From Fibrobacter succinogenes (GTDB lineage Bacteria > Fibrobacterota > Fibrobacteria > Fibrobacterales > Fibrobacteraceae): a stretch of 42,291 nucleotides of DNA. This document shows positions 15,609-23,778 of this stretch, piece after piece; position 1 is the stretch's first letter; each line of letters starts with the position of its first letter. The notes under the pieces were generated by a model. That model worked only from the letters and a program-made list of their open reading frames with translations. It was not told the DNA's origin and did no database searches. Where the stretch lies: positions 1 to 42,291 of the forward strand of contig CADAWC010000031.1 of assembly GCA_902791475.1 (NCBI GenBank), in the 5' to 3' direction. The position numbers and the translations under genes are program-made.

Positions 15609-15733
15609 GTTATAGGTTTTAGGGGATAGGTCTTAGCATAAGTATCATGCACTTCGTGCATCAAAATAAGGGAGGCGAAGCCTCGTTTTTCTTCCTAAAA
15701 ACCTAATACCTAAAGCCTAATCCCTAATCCCTA
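15606..15733. repeat. Long inverted repeat with TTAGG-word arms holding two stop codons
   Basis: The left arm (15606-15636) and right arm (15694-15733, CCTAA words) can pair. The rnhA TAG is the first word of the left arm, and the aguA TAG (complement of 15731-15733) is the last word of the right arm. Two small hairpins lie in the centre: ATGCAC-TTC-GTGCAT (15647-15661) and GAGGC-GAA-GCCTC (15672-15684). Confidence 0.8.
15672..15690 (+). terminator. Terminator of rnhA inside the repeat
   Basis: Hairpin GAGGC-GAA-GCCTC followed by GTTTTT. Short but in the right place. Confidence 0.5.
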
Positions 15734-16753
15734 ATCTGCTTCGTGCTTGCTCATGCAGTGGAGGCTGCCGCCTTCTTCAATCACGGTGCGGCAATCAATG
15801 CCAATCACCTTACGATCCGGGTACACGCTTTCGAAATATTTCTTTGCCTTGGCATCGTTGGGGCATTTGTATTTCGGGAAGATAAGCCCGCCGTTTACGT
15901 AGATGTAATTCATGTACGATGCCGGGAGAATTTGTCCGTCATCGAGCACGCGCTGCGGCGGGAGCGGGAGCGTATCGACCTTGGCTGTTTCGTAATGTTC
16001 CTTGAGCCAGCTTTCGATGAACTGCTTGGCTTCGGTCAAAATCGCGTAGTTGGGGGAGCGCTTGTTGTCCGTCATGCTCATGACGACTCTGTCTTTCTCG
16101 ACAAAGCGTGCAACGTTATCGATGTGACCATCTGTGTGGTCGCCGTGCAATCCGTGCGGGAGCACGAGCATTTCCTTGAGGCCGAAGGCTTTGCAGAGGG
16201 CCTTCACGACTTTTTTCAAATCTTTCTCGTCATTGCGGTTCTTGCCGACGAGGCAATCTTCGGTCGTGATGGCGAGGCCGTCGCCGTTGACTTCGATGGC
16301 GCCACCTTCAAAGATGAACGGGACGCTTTCGTTGAGCGGGAGTCCCTGCTTTTCGGCAATCTTCTGCGGGATGGCATTGTCGAGTCCCCATGGCGGGAAC
16401 TTGGCTCCCCAGGCGTTAAACTGCGTTTCAGTGACAACTTTTTTGTCACCCTTTTTCATAAAGAACGGACCGTAGTCGCGAATCCAGATGTCGTTCGTCT
16501 TGATGACGATGAAGTTCACCGGGAACGGGCGGTTTACGAGAGCCGCTTTTTCTTCGTCGGTCAAAAAGTTCTTGGCGGGGAGCAACAAGTTCACCGGCTG
16601 GAATTCCGTGATGTTACGAATAAGTTCTACATAGAACTTGCGGATGTTGATGCCGCGTTCACCATACCAGTTCGTCTTGTTGTGCGGGAATGCAAGCCAC
16701 GTGGCGCTCTGCTTTTCCCATTCTGCCGGATAACGAATTGAATTTTTCGTCAT
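15731..16753 (-). CDS. aguA: Agmatine deiminase
   Basis: 340 residues, the usual length. Hydrolyses agmatine to N-carbamoylputrescine and ammonia, a step in the arginine decarboxylase route to putrescine. Family motifs are intact: TWLAFPHNKTNWYG at the N-terminus, IWIRDYGPFF, FEGGAIEVNGDGLAITTEDCL, the LPHGLHGDHTDGHIDNVARF block with catalytic His and Asp, and the nucleophilic cysteine near the end (EEGGSLHCMS, Cys333). AAGGAT lies about 10 nt before the ATG, with TATA-like text just upstream. It follows aguB on the same strand, 116 bp downstream and separated from it by a word-repeat structure. Its TAG stop is the end of the repeat arm at 15694-15733. Cytoplasmic. Confidence 0.95.
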   Translation of the reverse strand: MTKNSIRYPAEWEKQSATWLAFPHNKTNWYGERGINIRKFYVELIRNITEFQPVNLLLPAKNFLTDEEKAALVNRPFPVNFIVIKTNDIWIRDYGPFFMKKGDKKVVTETQFNAWGAKFPPWGLDNAIPQKIAEKQGLPLNESVPFIFEGGAIEVNGDGLAITTEDCLVGKNRNDEKDLKKVVKALCKAFGLKEMLVLPHGLHGDHTDGHIDNVARFVEKDRVVMSMTDNKRSPNYAILTEAKQFIESWLKEHYETAKVDTLPLPPQRVLDDGQILPASYMNYIYVNGGLIFPKYKCPNDAKAKKYFESVYPDRKVIGIDCRTVIEEGGSLHCMSKHEAD

Positions 16754-16780
16754 GGAAAAAATCCTTTATATTAAATCTTT

Positions 16781-16872
16781 GGTCAATAGTCATTAGTCAA
16801 TGGTCCTTAGTCTTATAATTGCAGCTTTGCTGCCTTTTTTACTAATAGCTAATGACTAACGGCTAACAACTA
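16781..16872. repeat. Long inverted repeat with TAGTCATTAGTC-word arms
   Basis: The left arm (16781-16812) of AGTCATTAGTCAA words pairs with the right arm (16841-16872) of CTAATGACTAAC words. The centre is GCAGC-TTT-GCTGC (16821-16833) plus a T run. The aguB stop TAG (complement of 16870-16872) is part of the right arm. It has the same design as the TTAGG structures. Confidence 0.75.
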
Positions 16873-17733
16873 ATCAGCCCAAATCTTCAAAATGTCCTTG
16901 TACAAGTCCACGCGTCTGTCGCGGAAATGCGGCCACCAGCGGCGATTTTCTTCGGTTTCGGCAAGGTCGAGTTCGACATAGCTTGCACCCAAGAATTCCG
17001 GATCGCACTTTTGCAAAATGTATCCGTCCGGTGCGGCGACAAAGCTTGTGCCCCAGAACGTGAGGTGTCCTTCGACACCCGAGCGGTTAGCGGCAATCAC
17101 GAATGTGCGGTTTGCAATCGCGTGTCCGCGCATGACCGTCATCCAGCTATCTTGTTGGCGCGGGTAAATTTCCTTGGGCTCAGAATCCATCCAGCCAATA
17201 GCGGTCGGGTAGATGAGCACATCGGCACCCTTGAGGCTCATGATACGTGCGGCTTCAGGGAACCACTGGTCCCAGCAAATGAGCACGCCTAGTGTACCGG
17301 CACTAGTCTTGATGGGTTCAAAACCGGTGTCACCAGGAATAAAGTAATACTTTTCGTAGAAGGCGGGGTCATCAGGAATGTGGCTCTTGCGATAAAGCCC
17401 TGCGATGCTTCCGTCGCGTTCAAACACGAATGCGGAGTTGTGGTAAATGCCACGGGCACGCTTTTCAAAGAACGGGAACACGACAACGGCGTTCAGTTCC
17501 TTTGCGATTGCCTGCCATTCGGCAACAATCGGGTGGTCCTTTTCAATCGCCAAGTCGAAAAAGTCTGCGTTTTCTTCGAACGGGAAGTACGGAGTGTGGA
17601 AAAGTTCGGGGAGGACGAGCAAATCGATGTCTTTGCCTTTAAGCTTGAGCGCTTCGTCCTTGTACCACTTGTTGTTGGAATCGAAATCCCCGGTCCATTT
17701 GCCTTGCAACGTATATACTTTAATCTTGTTCAT
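16870..17733 (-). CDS. aguB: N-carbamoylputrescine amidase (nitrilase family)
   Basis: 287 residues from the ATG at 17733; the upstream in-frame TTG would add 12 residues unlike the family. It converts N-carbamoylputrescine to putrescine, CO2 and ammonia, directly after AguA. The Glu-Lys-Cys triad of the nitrilase fold is complete: Glu43 (LPELFHTPYF), Lys116 (YRKSHIPDDP) and Cys153 (LICWDQWFPEAAR). The typical IGWMDSEP, GHAIANRTFVIAANR and WWPHFRDRR motifs follow. There is no Shine-Dalgarno sequence; a TAAATT box lies 7 nt before the ATG. With aguA next to it the pair gives agmatine to putrescine; arginine decarboxylase is not in the window. Confidence 0.95.
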   Translation of the reverse strand: MNKIKVYTLQGKWTGDFDSNNKWYKDEALKLKGKDIDLLVLPELFHTPYFPFEENADFFDLAIEKDHPIVAEWQAIAKELNAVVVFPFFEKRARGIYHNSAFVFERDGSIAGLYRKSHIPDDPAFYEKYYFIPGDTGFEPIKTSAGTLGVLICWDQWFPEAARIMSLKGADVLIYPTAIGWMDSEPKEIYPRQQDSWMTVMRGHAIANRTFVIAANRSGVEGHLTFWGTSFVAAPDGYILQKCDPEFLGASYVELDLAETEENRRWWPHFRDRRVDLYKDILKIWAD

Positions 17734-17839
17734 GTGCAATAATTTAGCAAAAACGAGCCTTATGTTCAATTTTTTGTAAGAACATTGTTTTGTTTGCGTA
17801 AAATCACAATGGTGGTGTGCTCGTTCGTTGTAAGTTTTC

Positions 17840-17845
17840 TATATT
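17840..17845 (+). promoter_or_regulatory. Putative -10 box (TATATT)
   Basis: TATATT 48 nt before the ATG at 17893. The leader between them contains the 14-bp sequence AACCCTTGATTTTT twice (17846-17859 and 17862-17875), followed by an AAAGGA ribosome site. Confidence 0.45.
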
Positions 17846-17892
17846 AACCCTTGATTTTTAAAACCCTTGATTTTTTTATAAAAGGATAAATA

Positions 17893-18900
17893 ATGTCTCT
17901 TAAACTCATTTCTCGTGGTGTTGCTGCCGTGCTCGTTACTGCCGGTATTGCTTCTGCTCAGTTGATGAATACGAAAAGCATCGATGTCATCCGTGTCGAA
18001 AAGACCGGTATTTCTGCAGGCAAGATTGATAGCCTTGCAACAATGCTTGGCCAACAGCAGGCTCCGGGCCAGAAGTTGACCGATGAAATGATGACTCAAC
18101 TTCGCTATGCCGTTGTTGACAACCTTGTGGGTCAGGAACTCATCAAGCTCGAAGCTAAGAAGATGGGTATCAAGGTTTCTGCCGGTAAGGTCGATAGCCT
18201 CACGGCTCTCTTCAAGAAGCAGTTCCCGAGCGAAGAAGCTTTCCAGAAGGAACTCAAGAAGTCTAACACGACGATGGCTCAGTTCAAGTCCAAGATTGAA
18301 GACCAGCTCAAGAGCGAACAGATTCTCGAAAAGAAGGTTCCGTATCCCGAAGCTCCGACCGAAAAGCAGCTCCAGGCTTTCTGGGAACTCAACAAGACTA
18401 AGGTCGCCATCAACGATACGATTAGTGGAGCCCGCATCTTTATCTCTACTAAGGGTAAGAGCGCTCAGGAAATCAGCGATGCCAAGGACATGTTGAAGGG
18501 TCTTGCAGCCCAGGTTCGCTCCAAGAAGGCAACCTTTGCTCAGCTTGCTGCCGTCTATAGCGATGACAAGGAAGCTAAGAAGACTGGCGGTATCATGAAC
18601 AAGTTTGTCGCAAAGTCCAAAGGCGCTGCTTTTGCCAAGGCTGTCGATAAGATCAAGGTTGGCGAAATCTCTGAAGTTATCACGGAAAAGGATGGCGTTT
18701 CTATCTTCATGCTTACCGAAAAGAACGACGGCAAGTTTGAAAGCTACAAGCACCAGATCGACTACATCCTCCGTGTGCAGGCCGAACAGGAACGCCAGGC
18801 TAAGCTCAAGGCTTACCTCGACGATCTCGGCAAGACCTACAAGGTTCAGTACCTCGACAAGAAGTACCAGCCGCCTCAGGCAATCGGCGCTGCTAAGTAA
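17893..18900 (+). CDS. Periplasmic peptidyl-prolyl isomerase (PpiC/SurA-like)
   Basis: 335 residues. Signal peptide MSLKLISRGVAAVLVTAGIASA, cut before QLMNT. A SurA_N-like helical region (about 45-160: LRYAVVDNLVGQELIKLEAKKMGI ... FKSKIEDQLKSEQILEKKV) is followed by a parvulin-type rotamase domain (about 175-275: GARIFISTKG ... ATFAQLAAVYSDDKEAKKTGGIMNKF ... VGEISEVITEKDGVSIFML). A lysine-rich tail follows. Such proteins help outer-membrane proteins fold in the periplasm, which fits an envelope rich in barrels. The clear Shine-Dalgarno AAAGGA is 6 nt before the ATG. The codons are strongly biased (for example AAG and CTC), which suggests high expression. It is probably monocistronic, ending at the hairpins around 18901-19068. 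Confidence 0.9.
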   Translation: MSLKLISRGVAAVLVTAGIASAQLMNTKSIDVIRVEKTGISAGKIDSLATMLGQQQAPGQKLTDEMMTQLRYAVVDNLVGQELIKLEAKKMGIKVSAGKVDSLTALFKKQFPSEEAFQKELKKSNTTMAQFKSKIEDQLKSEQILEKKVPYPEAPTEKQLQAFWELNKTKVAINDTISGARIFISTKGKSAQEISDAKDMLKGLAAQVRSKKATFAQLAAVYSDDKEAKKTGGIMNKFVAKSKGAAFAKAVDKIKVGEISEVITEKDGVSIFMLTEKNDGKFESYKHQIDYILRVQAEQERQAKLKAYLDDLGKTYKVQYLDKKYQPPQAIGAAK

Positions 18901-19020
18901 CTATTAGGTTGTAGGTTTTAGGGATTAGGTTTTAGGATTATAATCGCGGCTTTGCCGCATGGTTATGGATGCGCTTGCGCATGATTTCTTACCTAAAACC
19001 TGTTACCTAAGACCTAAAGG
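18901..19020. repeat. Long inverted repeat with TTAGG-word arms
   Basis: The left arm (18901-18945) begins 1 nt after the stop of the isomerase gene and pairs with the CCTAA-word right arm (18989-19020). The centre has GCGGC-TTT-GCCGC (18946-18958) and ATGCGC-TT-GCGCAT (18969-18982). Confidence 0.75.
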
Positions 19021-19042
19021 GCACCGTAGGTGACCGACCTTA

Positions 19043-19068
19043 AGGGATGCTAAACGGCATCCTCTTTT
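19043..19068 (+). terminator. Terminator before prfB
   Basis: Stem GGATGC/GCATCC (19045-19050 with 19057-19062) followed by TCTTTT. A second hairpin TTCTGG-AAGA-CCAGAA follows at 19070-19085. Confidence 0.55.
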
Positions 19069-19108
19069 GTTCTGGAAGACCAGAAAAATTTGAAAAATGG
19101 AGTTGTAA

Positions 19109-20219
19109 ATGGCATTCAACACTACTCACACCGGGCTTATCGAATTGCGTAGCCGCATCGATAAACTCTGGGGGTATCTTTGACTTAGAGGCAAAGACCG
19201 AAGAACTCTATGTCCTTGAAAAGGATTCTGGCGACCCGAACCTGTGGAACGATCAGGAAAAGGCGCAGGCGATGATGAAAAAGATTGGGAACCTCAAGGG
19301 ACTCATTGATTCCTGGAAAGAAGTTTCCCAGACATGCGACGACCTTGCCGAGCTTTACGAAATGAGCAAGGACGAAGAATCTGCCGACCTTACGGCGACG
19401 CTCGAATCCGACATTGCAGACCTCAAGTCCAGGGTTGAAGCGATGGAATTCAAGAAGATGCTGAACGGTCCGGATGATGCTTGCGCATGCCTCATGTCTA
19501 TCCATCCGGGTGCAGGCGGCACGGAGTCCCAGGACTGGGCGCTCATGCTTTTCCGCATGTACACGCATTTCTTTGAACGCGAAAAGATGGACTTCAAGGT
19601 AGTGGATTTTCAGGAAGCGGAAGATGCGGGCCTCAAAAGTGCAACGATTGAAGTCACTTGCGAAAACGCTTACGGCTTGCTCCGTTCTGAAATTGGTGTC
19701 CATCGCTTGGTGCGCATTAGCCCGTTCGATGCGAACGCTCGCCGCCATACGAGCTTTACCGCCGTTTATCTGTACCCCGAACACGAAGATGTGGAATTCG
19801 ATCTCGACATGTCCGAAGTGCGTGTGGACACGTACCGCAGTAGTGGTGCCGGTGGTCAGTACATCAACAAGACGGATTCCGCAGTGCGTATGACCCACTT
19901 GCCGACAGGCATCATGGCTAGCTGCCAGACGGAACGCAGCCAGATTCAAAACCGCGAAACCTGCTACAAGATGCTCAAGACCATGGTCGCAGAACACTAC
20001 CGCTTGGAAGAAGAAGCGAAGCGCGATGCCCGCATGGCCGAGAAGAAGAAGGTCGAATGGGGGAGCCAGATCCGCAGCTACGTGTTGCAGCCGTACCAAC
20101 TTGTGAAGGACCTCCGCACAGGCGTTGAAACGTCTGACACTGCAGGCGTACTCGATGGAAAGATCAAGCCGTTCATCGACGCTTATCTGCTAAGTACAAG
20201 CGAAGGGAATAAGGGTTAG
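19109..20219 (+). CDS. prfB: Peptide chain release factor 2, with programmed +1 frameshift
   Basis: RF2 ends translation at UGA and UAA. The ATG at 19109 has GGAG 6 nt upstream and opens a 24-codon frame ending at an in-frame TGA (19181-19183). The text GGGGGTATCTTTGAC (19171-19184 region) is the classic RF2 frameshift site: a Shine-Dalgarno-like G run, the slippery CTT, then TGA C. After skipping T19181, reading resumes at GAC (19182) and runs to 20219, for a total of 369 residues (E. coli 365). The stop-codon recognition motif SPF (VRISPFDAN) and the catalytic GGQ (SSGAGGQYINKT) are both present. RF2 thus regulates its own level: little RF2 means slow termination at this UGA and more frameshifting. 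Confidence 0.96.
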
Positions 20220-20256
20220 TTGAACATCTTCTGCACAGTGAAGTGTGAAATCTTAG

Positions 20257-20283
20257 AAAACCTCCGGTAAAACGGAGGTTTTT
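20257..20283 (+). terminator. Terminator of prfB
   Basis: Stem AACCTCCG/CGGAGGTT around GTAAAA, followed by TTTTT. Confidence 0.85.
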
Positions 20284-20426
20284 CTTATTTAGGTCCCCAA
20301 AAAACGTATGCACGGATTCACCAAGAATATGGTATGGACCTTTTTTGTGATTCTTTTTTTTTTAGTTTTCCTCATACTATGTGATGTTCGCATAGTTTAA
20401 AGAAACATAATAAGAAGGAGTTTCTA

Positions 20427-20867
20427 ATGAAAAAAATTATCTACTTATCACTCATGATTGGTCTTCTTGCTTTAACAGGATGCAAGAAAAGCACGGCTTG
20501 CTGGTATCCGATTAATGGCGGATATATAAATATTGACAACGTTAGTCACATCACAACAAATGCTGAGCTTTTAGTTTGGACAGAAGAGGATGTTTCTTCA
20601 AAATGGGATGGAGTACATATAAATAAAGATACGCTAATCAGCGATGTAATAACCGAAGCAACTATTGAAGCTGCTATCCAAAAATTGAAAAAGGCAACAA
20701 AGACATACACAAAAGCAAACGCCAATGCATCCATTTTCTTTGATAATTTTAATTTAACACTTCCGAATACAGATGGTATTCCGAATGGATGGCAAAATAA
20801 CGAAAGCCTTATTAAGCTTCTGAAAATGTGGCTTGATGCAAAAAAAGATGTTGATTCAATGCTGTAA
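20427..20867 (+). CDS. Small lipoprotein of unknown function
   Basis: 146 residues. Typical lipoprotein signal MKKIIYLSLMIGLLALTGC with lipobox LTGC. The strong Shine-Dalgarno AAGGAG is 8 nt before the ATG. The mature part is mostly helical and Lys/Asn-rich (AAIQKLKKATKTYTKANANASIFFDNFNLTL), and I do not recognise a family. The gene is AT-richer than its neighbours. It is flanked by a terminator on each side and so is a single-gene unit, convergent with pfp. Confidence 0.75.
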   Translation: MKKIIYLSLMIGLLALTGCKKSTACWYPINGGYINIDNVSHITTNAELLVWTEEDVSSKWDGVHINKDTLISDVITEATIEAAIQKLKKATKTYTKANANASIFFDNFNLTLPNTDGIPNGWQNNESLIKLLKMWLDAKKDVDSML

Positions 20868-20932
20868 TGTTTGGTGAAATTTATATGTACTAAACATAGG
20901 TTTTATTACAAAATTTCGACTTTTAAGCATAA

Positions 20933-20965
20933 AAAAAGAGAAGTCCTAAAAGGACTTCTCTTTTT
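20933..20965. terminator. Bidirectional terminator between convergent genes
   Basis: A 14-bp perfect stem AAAAAGAGAAGTCC/GGACTTCTCTTTTT around TAAAA serves the lipoprotein gene on plus and pfp on minus. Confidence 0.9.
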
Positions 20966-20996
20966 GCGTAAAGCAATTGGATGTTCCCGAATGGAG

Positions 20997-21020
20997 ATTC
21001 CCGCCTTCGCGGGAATGACA
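20997..21020. repeat. ATGACA-type palindrome
   Basis: ATTCCCGC-CTTC-GCGGGAAT followed by GACA. Nearly the same text is found inside the coding sequence at 41886-41910. Confidence 0.8.
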
Positions 21021-21042
21021 ATCATCGAGAGAAAATCATCAA

Positions 21043-22704
21043 TTACATTGCACCGCGTTCGAGCTTGATCGTGAAGTTCGTGATATCGCAAACTTCGCTC
21101 GGACCCCAGTACTGGATCGGACCCGGGTAGGTGTAGGATTCAGTCTTAGCCCATTCGTCGCGGCGAGCGGCGAAGTACTTGAACGGAGCGCTCATCGGGC
21201 CTTCGAGTTCAACGAGAGCCTTACGGATAACCGGCTTGTCGGCACCGTGACGGCGTTCGATGTTCATCATCATGGTGATCGGAAGGCCGCCAGCGACCCA
21301 GTTTTCGATACCCTTGGTGACGTTACGGACAGAGCTCATGTAGCCGTTCATGCCATTGAGGGCGAGAACAGAGGCTGCAAAGCCGAGGCTGTAGCAGTAG
21401 TCAGCGTCGAAGTTGGACGGAGCTGCGCAACGGCCTTCGTAACCGAAGAAGTGGTTGAGAGCAGAGAACTTGCCCTTGAAGTCACCACGGTTCTTGAGTT
21501 CCTTCTTGACCATTTCGATGATGAGCTTTTCAGTTTCGATGAGGGAAACCTGAACGTTGCCATGGCTGTCGCGTTCGAGCATGAGCTGGGCCTGGATGCC
21601 AGCCGGGAGGCTCTTCAAGACTTCTGCGGATTCAGCGCTGACCCATGCGCAAAGCTTTTCGACCTTAGCAGCCGTGTCGAGACCTTCGACTTCGGCTTCG
21701 TGGTGGGCGAGAGCTTCAGAAAGTTCAGAGATAAGGACGCCAACGTCCGGGATGAATTCGAGGAGGCCTTCCGGAATGAGGGCGACACCGAAGTTCTTGC
21801 CCTGAGCTGCACGAGCGTAAACAACGTCAGCAACCTGCTTGATCACGTCCTTGAGCTTCATCTGCTTTGCCTTGACTTCTTCAGAGATAAGGCAGATGTT
21901 CGGGTGGGTCTGGAGAGCAGCTTCGAGAGCGATATGGGAAGCAGAGCGGCCCATGAGCTTGATGAAGTGCCAGTACTTCTGAGCAGAGTTAGCATCGCGC
22001 ATGATGTTGCCGATGAGTTCAGAGTAGGTCTTCACAGCGGTGTCGAAACCGAAAGAGGTTTCGATGTATTCGTTCTTCAAGTCACCGTCGATGGTCTTCG
22101 GGCAACCGCAAACGCAGGTCTTGACGCCCTTGGACTGGAAGTATTCACCGAGAACTGCAGCGTTCGTGTTGGAGTCATCACCACCGATGATAACGATAGC
22201 GTCGAGGTCGAGCTTGTTTGCAACAGCGATGCACTTGTTGAACTGTTCTTCAGTTTCGAGCTTGGTACGGCCAGACTGGATCATGTCGAAGCCACCGGCG
22301 TTGCGGTAGGCGTCCATCTTGGCGTCGTCAATTTCAATGTACTTGCCGTTTTCGAGACCGGAGGGGCCGCCGAGGAAACCGAAAAGGACGGAATCCTTGG
22401 AAACGGACTTGATGCCGTCGTAGATACCGGCGATAACGTTATGTCCACCCGGAGCCTGGCCACCAGAGAGAACCACGCCCATGCGGAGAGCCTTGCCAGC
22501 CTTGGCTTCGGCAGCTTCGAACTGAACAACCGGAAGACCGTAAGTGTTCGGGAAGAGTTCCTTGATCTTGGCCTGGTCGCTAACGGATTCCGTAGCTGCA
22601 CCCTTGTTAATCTTCACACTCAGGGCTCCGTTCTTGAGGGAGACCGGGAGCTTCGGCTGATAGGCCTGACGGGCCTTGGTCAGTACAGAGAGATTTTCGG
22701 ACAT
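21043..22704 (-). CDS. pfp: Diphosphate-fructose-6-phosphate 1-phosphotransferase (PPi-PFK)
   Basis: 553 residues, the size of the long (plant beta-like) PPi-dependent enzymes. Reversibly phosphorylates fructose 6-phosphate with pyrophosphate in glycolysis, in the cytoplasm. Visible motifs: VVLSGGQAPGGHNVIAG (about residue 78, pyrophosphate/nucleotide loop), GFLGGPSGL, VIIGGDDSNTNA with Asp-Asp in place of the Gly-Asp seen in ATP enzymes, PKTIDGDLKN with the catalytic Asp, SFGFDTAVKTYSE, KLMGRSASHIALE and the EGLLEFIP substrate region. The GGDDS and PKTIDGDL pair marks PPi use. AAGGAAT lies before the ATG. It has a 57-nt leader from a TACTATATT box. Single gene, with a shared terminator at 20933-20965. 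Confidence 0.95.
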   Translation of the reverse strand: MSENLSVLTKARQAYQPKLPVSLKNGALSVKINKGAATESVSDQAKIKELFPNTYGLPVVQFEAAEAKAGKALRMGVVLSGGQAPGGHNVIAGIYDGIKSVSKDSVLFGFLGGPSGLENGKYIEIDDAKMDAYRNAGGFDMIQSGRTKLETEEQFNKCIAVANKLDLDAIVIIGGDDSNTNAAVLGEYFQSKGVKTCVCGCPKTIDGDLKNEYIETSFGFDTAVKTYSELIGNIMRDANSAQKYWHFIKLMGRSASHIALEAALQTHPNICLISEEVKAKQMKLKDVIKQVADVVYARAAQGKNFGVALIPEGLLEFIPDVGVLISELSEALAHHEAEVEGLDTAAKVEKLCAWVSAESAEVLKSLPAGIQAQLMLERDSHGNVQVSLIETEKLIIEMVKKELKNRGDFKGKFSALNHFFGYEGRCAAPSNFDADYCYSLGFAASVLALNGMNGYMSSVRNVTKGIENWVAGGLPITMMMNIERRHGADKPVIRKALVELEGPMSAPFKYFAARRDEWAKTESYTYPGPIQYWGPSEVCDITNFTIKLERGAM

Positions 22705-22761
22705 TGTTTATTCCTTTTTAATTTGCCCCGCATTCGCGGGTTTTGGTTAAAATCCGGCGTA

Positions 22762-22767
22762 AATATA
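22762..22767 (-). promoter_or_regulatory. Putative extended -10 of pfp
   Basis: TACTATATT on the minus strand (22762-22770). Confidence 0.45.
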
Positions 22768-22854
22768 GTAATTATTCTTTTCAAGAACCAAAAAGTACGT
22801 CATGCGGGCGGGGTCCCAGCTCGGAAAAACTTAAACCCATCCTGGCGCAAGCGC

Positions 22855-22915
22855 CAACCTTACGGCTCGACCATGACCATACAAGTATGGTCGCGGCACT
22901 CGCCTTTTAAGGTTG
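22855..22915 (+). repeat. Variable-stem hairpin element, copy 3
   Basis: Inner stem GACCATAC-AA-GTATGGTC (22875-22892) with flanks TACGGCTCGACCAT and GCGGCACTCG. An outer pair CAACCTT (22855-22861) and AAGGTTG (22909-22915) closes a second stem. Confidence 0.75.
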
Positions 22916-23081
22916 TGGCCGACGCTTTTATTCTCACAACGATAAGCTTTGTATACATTTGTATATTAAGCCTCGCTAGTTAAGTATAAAATCAGGGCTT
23001 TATTTATTTACAAAATGTGATAAATGTCAAATTTTTGTATGTTTTTTTTAATTTTTTATTCCAAAATAGAGTAAATTTTAC

Positions 23082-23087
23082 TATATA
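23082..23087 (+). promoter_or_regulatory. Putative extended -10 (TACTATATA)
   Basis: Lies 74 nt before the ATG at 23162, in the same TACTATAWT pattern as elsewhere in the window. Confidence 0.4.
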
Positions 23088-23161
23088 TGCGGCGCGTAAG
23101 AAAAAAGTAATGAATGTCTCCCGGCAAACATTGCTTGATTCGTAAAAAAGAAGGTGAGTGT

Positions 23162-23575
23162 ATGAATGTTTTAATCTGGGGATCCGATACGATTCTTGGC
23201 CATGGGCTCCTGTCCATGCTCAAGGACATCAAGGATGGTGTGTTCAACGCTATCGGTAATATTGAAATAGGGGAAATCTTTGCCTGTGATGCAGAATCCG
23301 ACAAGGATGTTATCGACGAGGCTTGTGCCAACGCCGACTTCGTTTTCAATTTGTCCTATGGATTTAAATCAGACAAGCTTATTGAAGGCTTGAACGTTCA
23401 TAATAACACTTGTCCGGTGCTTTTGAGCCATTCCGTTGGCGATAAGAGCCTTTTCCGCGAATATGCCCAGACCAACAACGTGCCGATTCTTGAATGGGCT
23501 CCGAATTACGACATGGAGCTCTTGAGTGTCGAAGCTCAAGTCTATGACATGCTCGGTGCACTGCAATGCGCATAA
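23162..23575 (+). CDS. Small protein of unknown function, Rossmann-like N-terminus
   Basis: 137 residues from the ATG at 23162, chosen over the upstream in-frame ATG at 23114 because AAGGTGAG sits about 6 nt before it. The start MNVLIWGSDTILGHGLLSML looks like the first strand and glycine turn of a nucleotide-binding Rossmann fold. ADFVFNLSYGFKSDKLIEGLNVHNNTCPVLLSHSVGDKSLFREYAQ follows the beta-alpha pattern of sugar-nucleotide reductases such as RfbD, but the protein is far too short for those. It has no signal peptide or membrane segment. Flanked by its own promoter and terminator. I cannot assign a function. Confidence 0.65.
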   Translation: MNVLIWGSDTILGHGLLSMLKDIKDGVFNAIGNIEIGEIFACDAESDKDVIDEACANADFVFNLSYGFKSDKLIEGLNVHNNTCPVLLSHSVGDKSLFREYAQTNNVPILEWAPNYDMELLSVEAQVYDMLGALQCA

Positions 23576-23597
23576 ATTAGACGAACGAATATACAAA

Positions 23598-23628
23598 GTA
23601 GGCGGCCTGTTTCGGTCGCCTGTTTTTT
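23598..23628 (+). terminator. Terminator
   Basis: AGGCGGCC/GGTCGCCT stem (one G-T pair) around TGTTTC, then TGTTTTTT. Confidence 0.85.
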
Positions 23629-23778
23629 ATTTTCCAAGAATCTGTTCTTTGGTCAGGTTGAATCTTTTGATAAGAATTTCTATGGGGACTTTGTCTTTGT
23701 ATAGCCCTCTTGCTGTATTAATCTTTTCTTCTTCGGCTTTTTTCAACTTATCACGTTCATCGGCGAGTTTCTCTTCAA

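Larger units (their letters stand above)
22705..23161. other. Gene-free divergent region with repeats
   Basis: No gene is supported. It holds the pfp leader with a CCCGC-ATTC-GCGGG hairpin near the start codon, a TGGCGC-AA-GCGCCA hairpin (22843-22856), the third variable-stem element and the promoters of both flanking genes. 22980-23075 is AT-rich with nothing else recognised. Confidence 0.6.

Noticed and set aside
15690..15733. Telomere-like CCCTAA repeats
   Set aside because: The words drift (CCTAAAA, CCTAATA, CCTAAAG), are few and have a complementary arm; this is an intergenic inverted repeat.
17839..18753. 304-codon minus-strand frame opposite the PpiC-type gene
   Set aside because: The plus strand has a signal peptide, ribosome site and rotamase motifs; the minus frame has none.
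21247..22983. 578-codon open frame opposite pfp
   Set aside because: Same cause; pfp on the minus strand has all motifs of its family.
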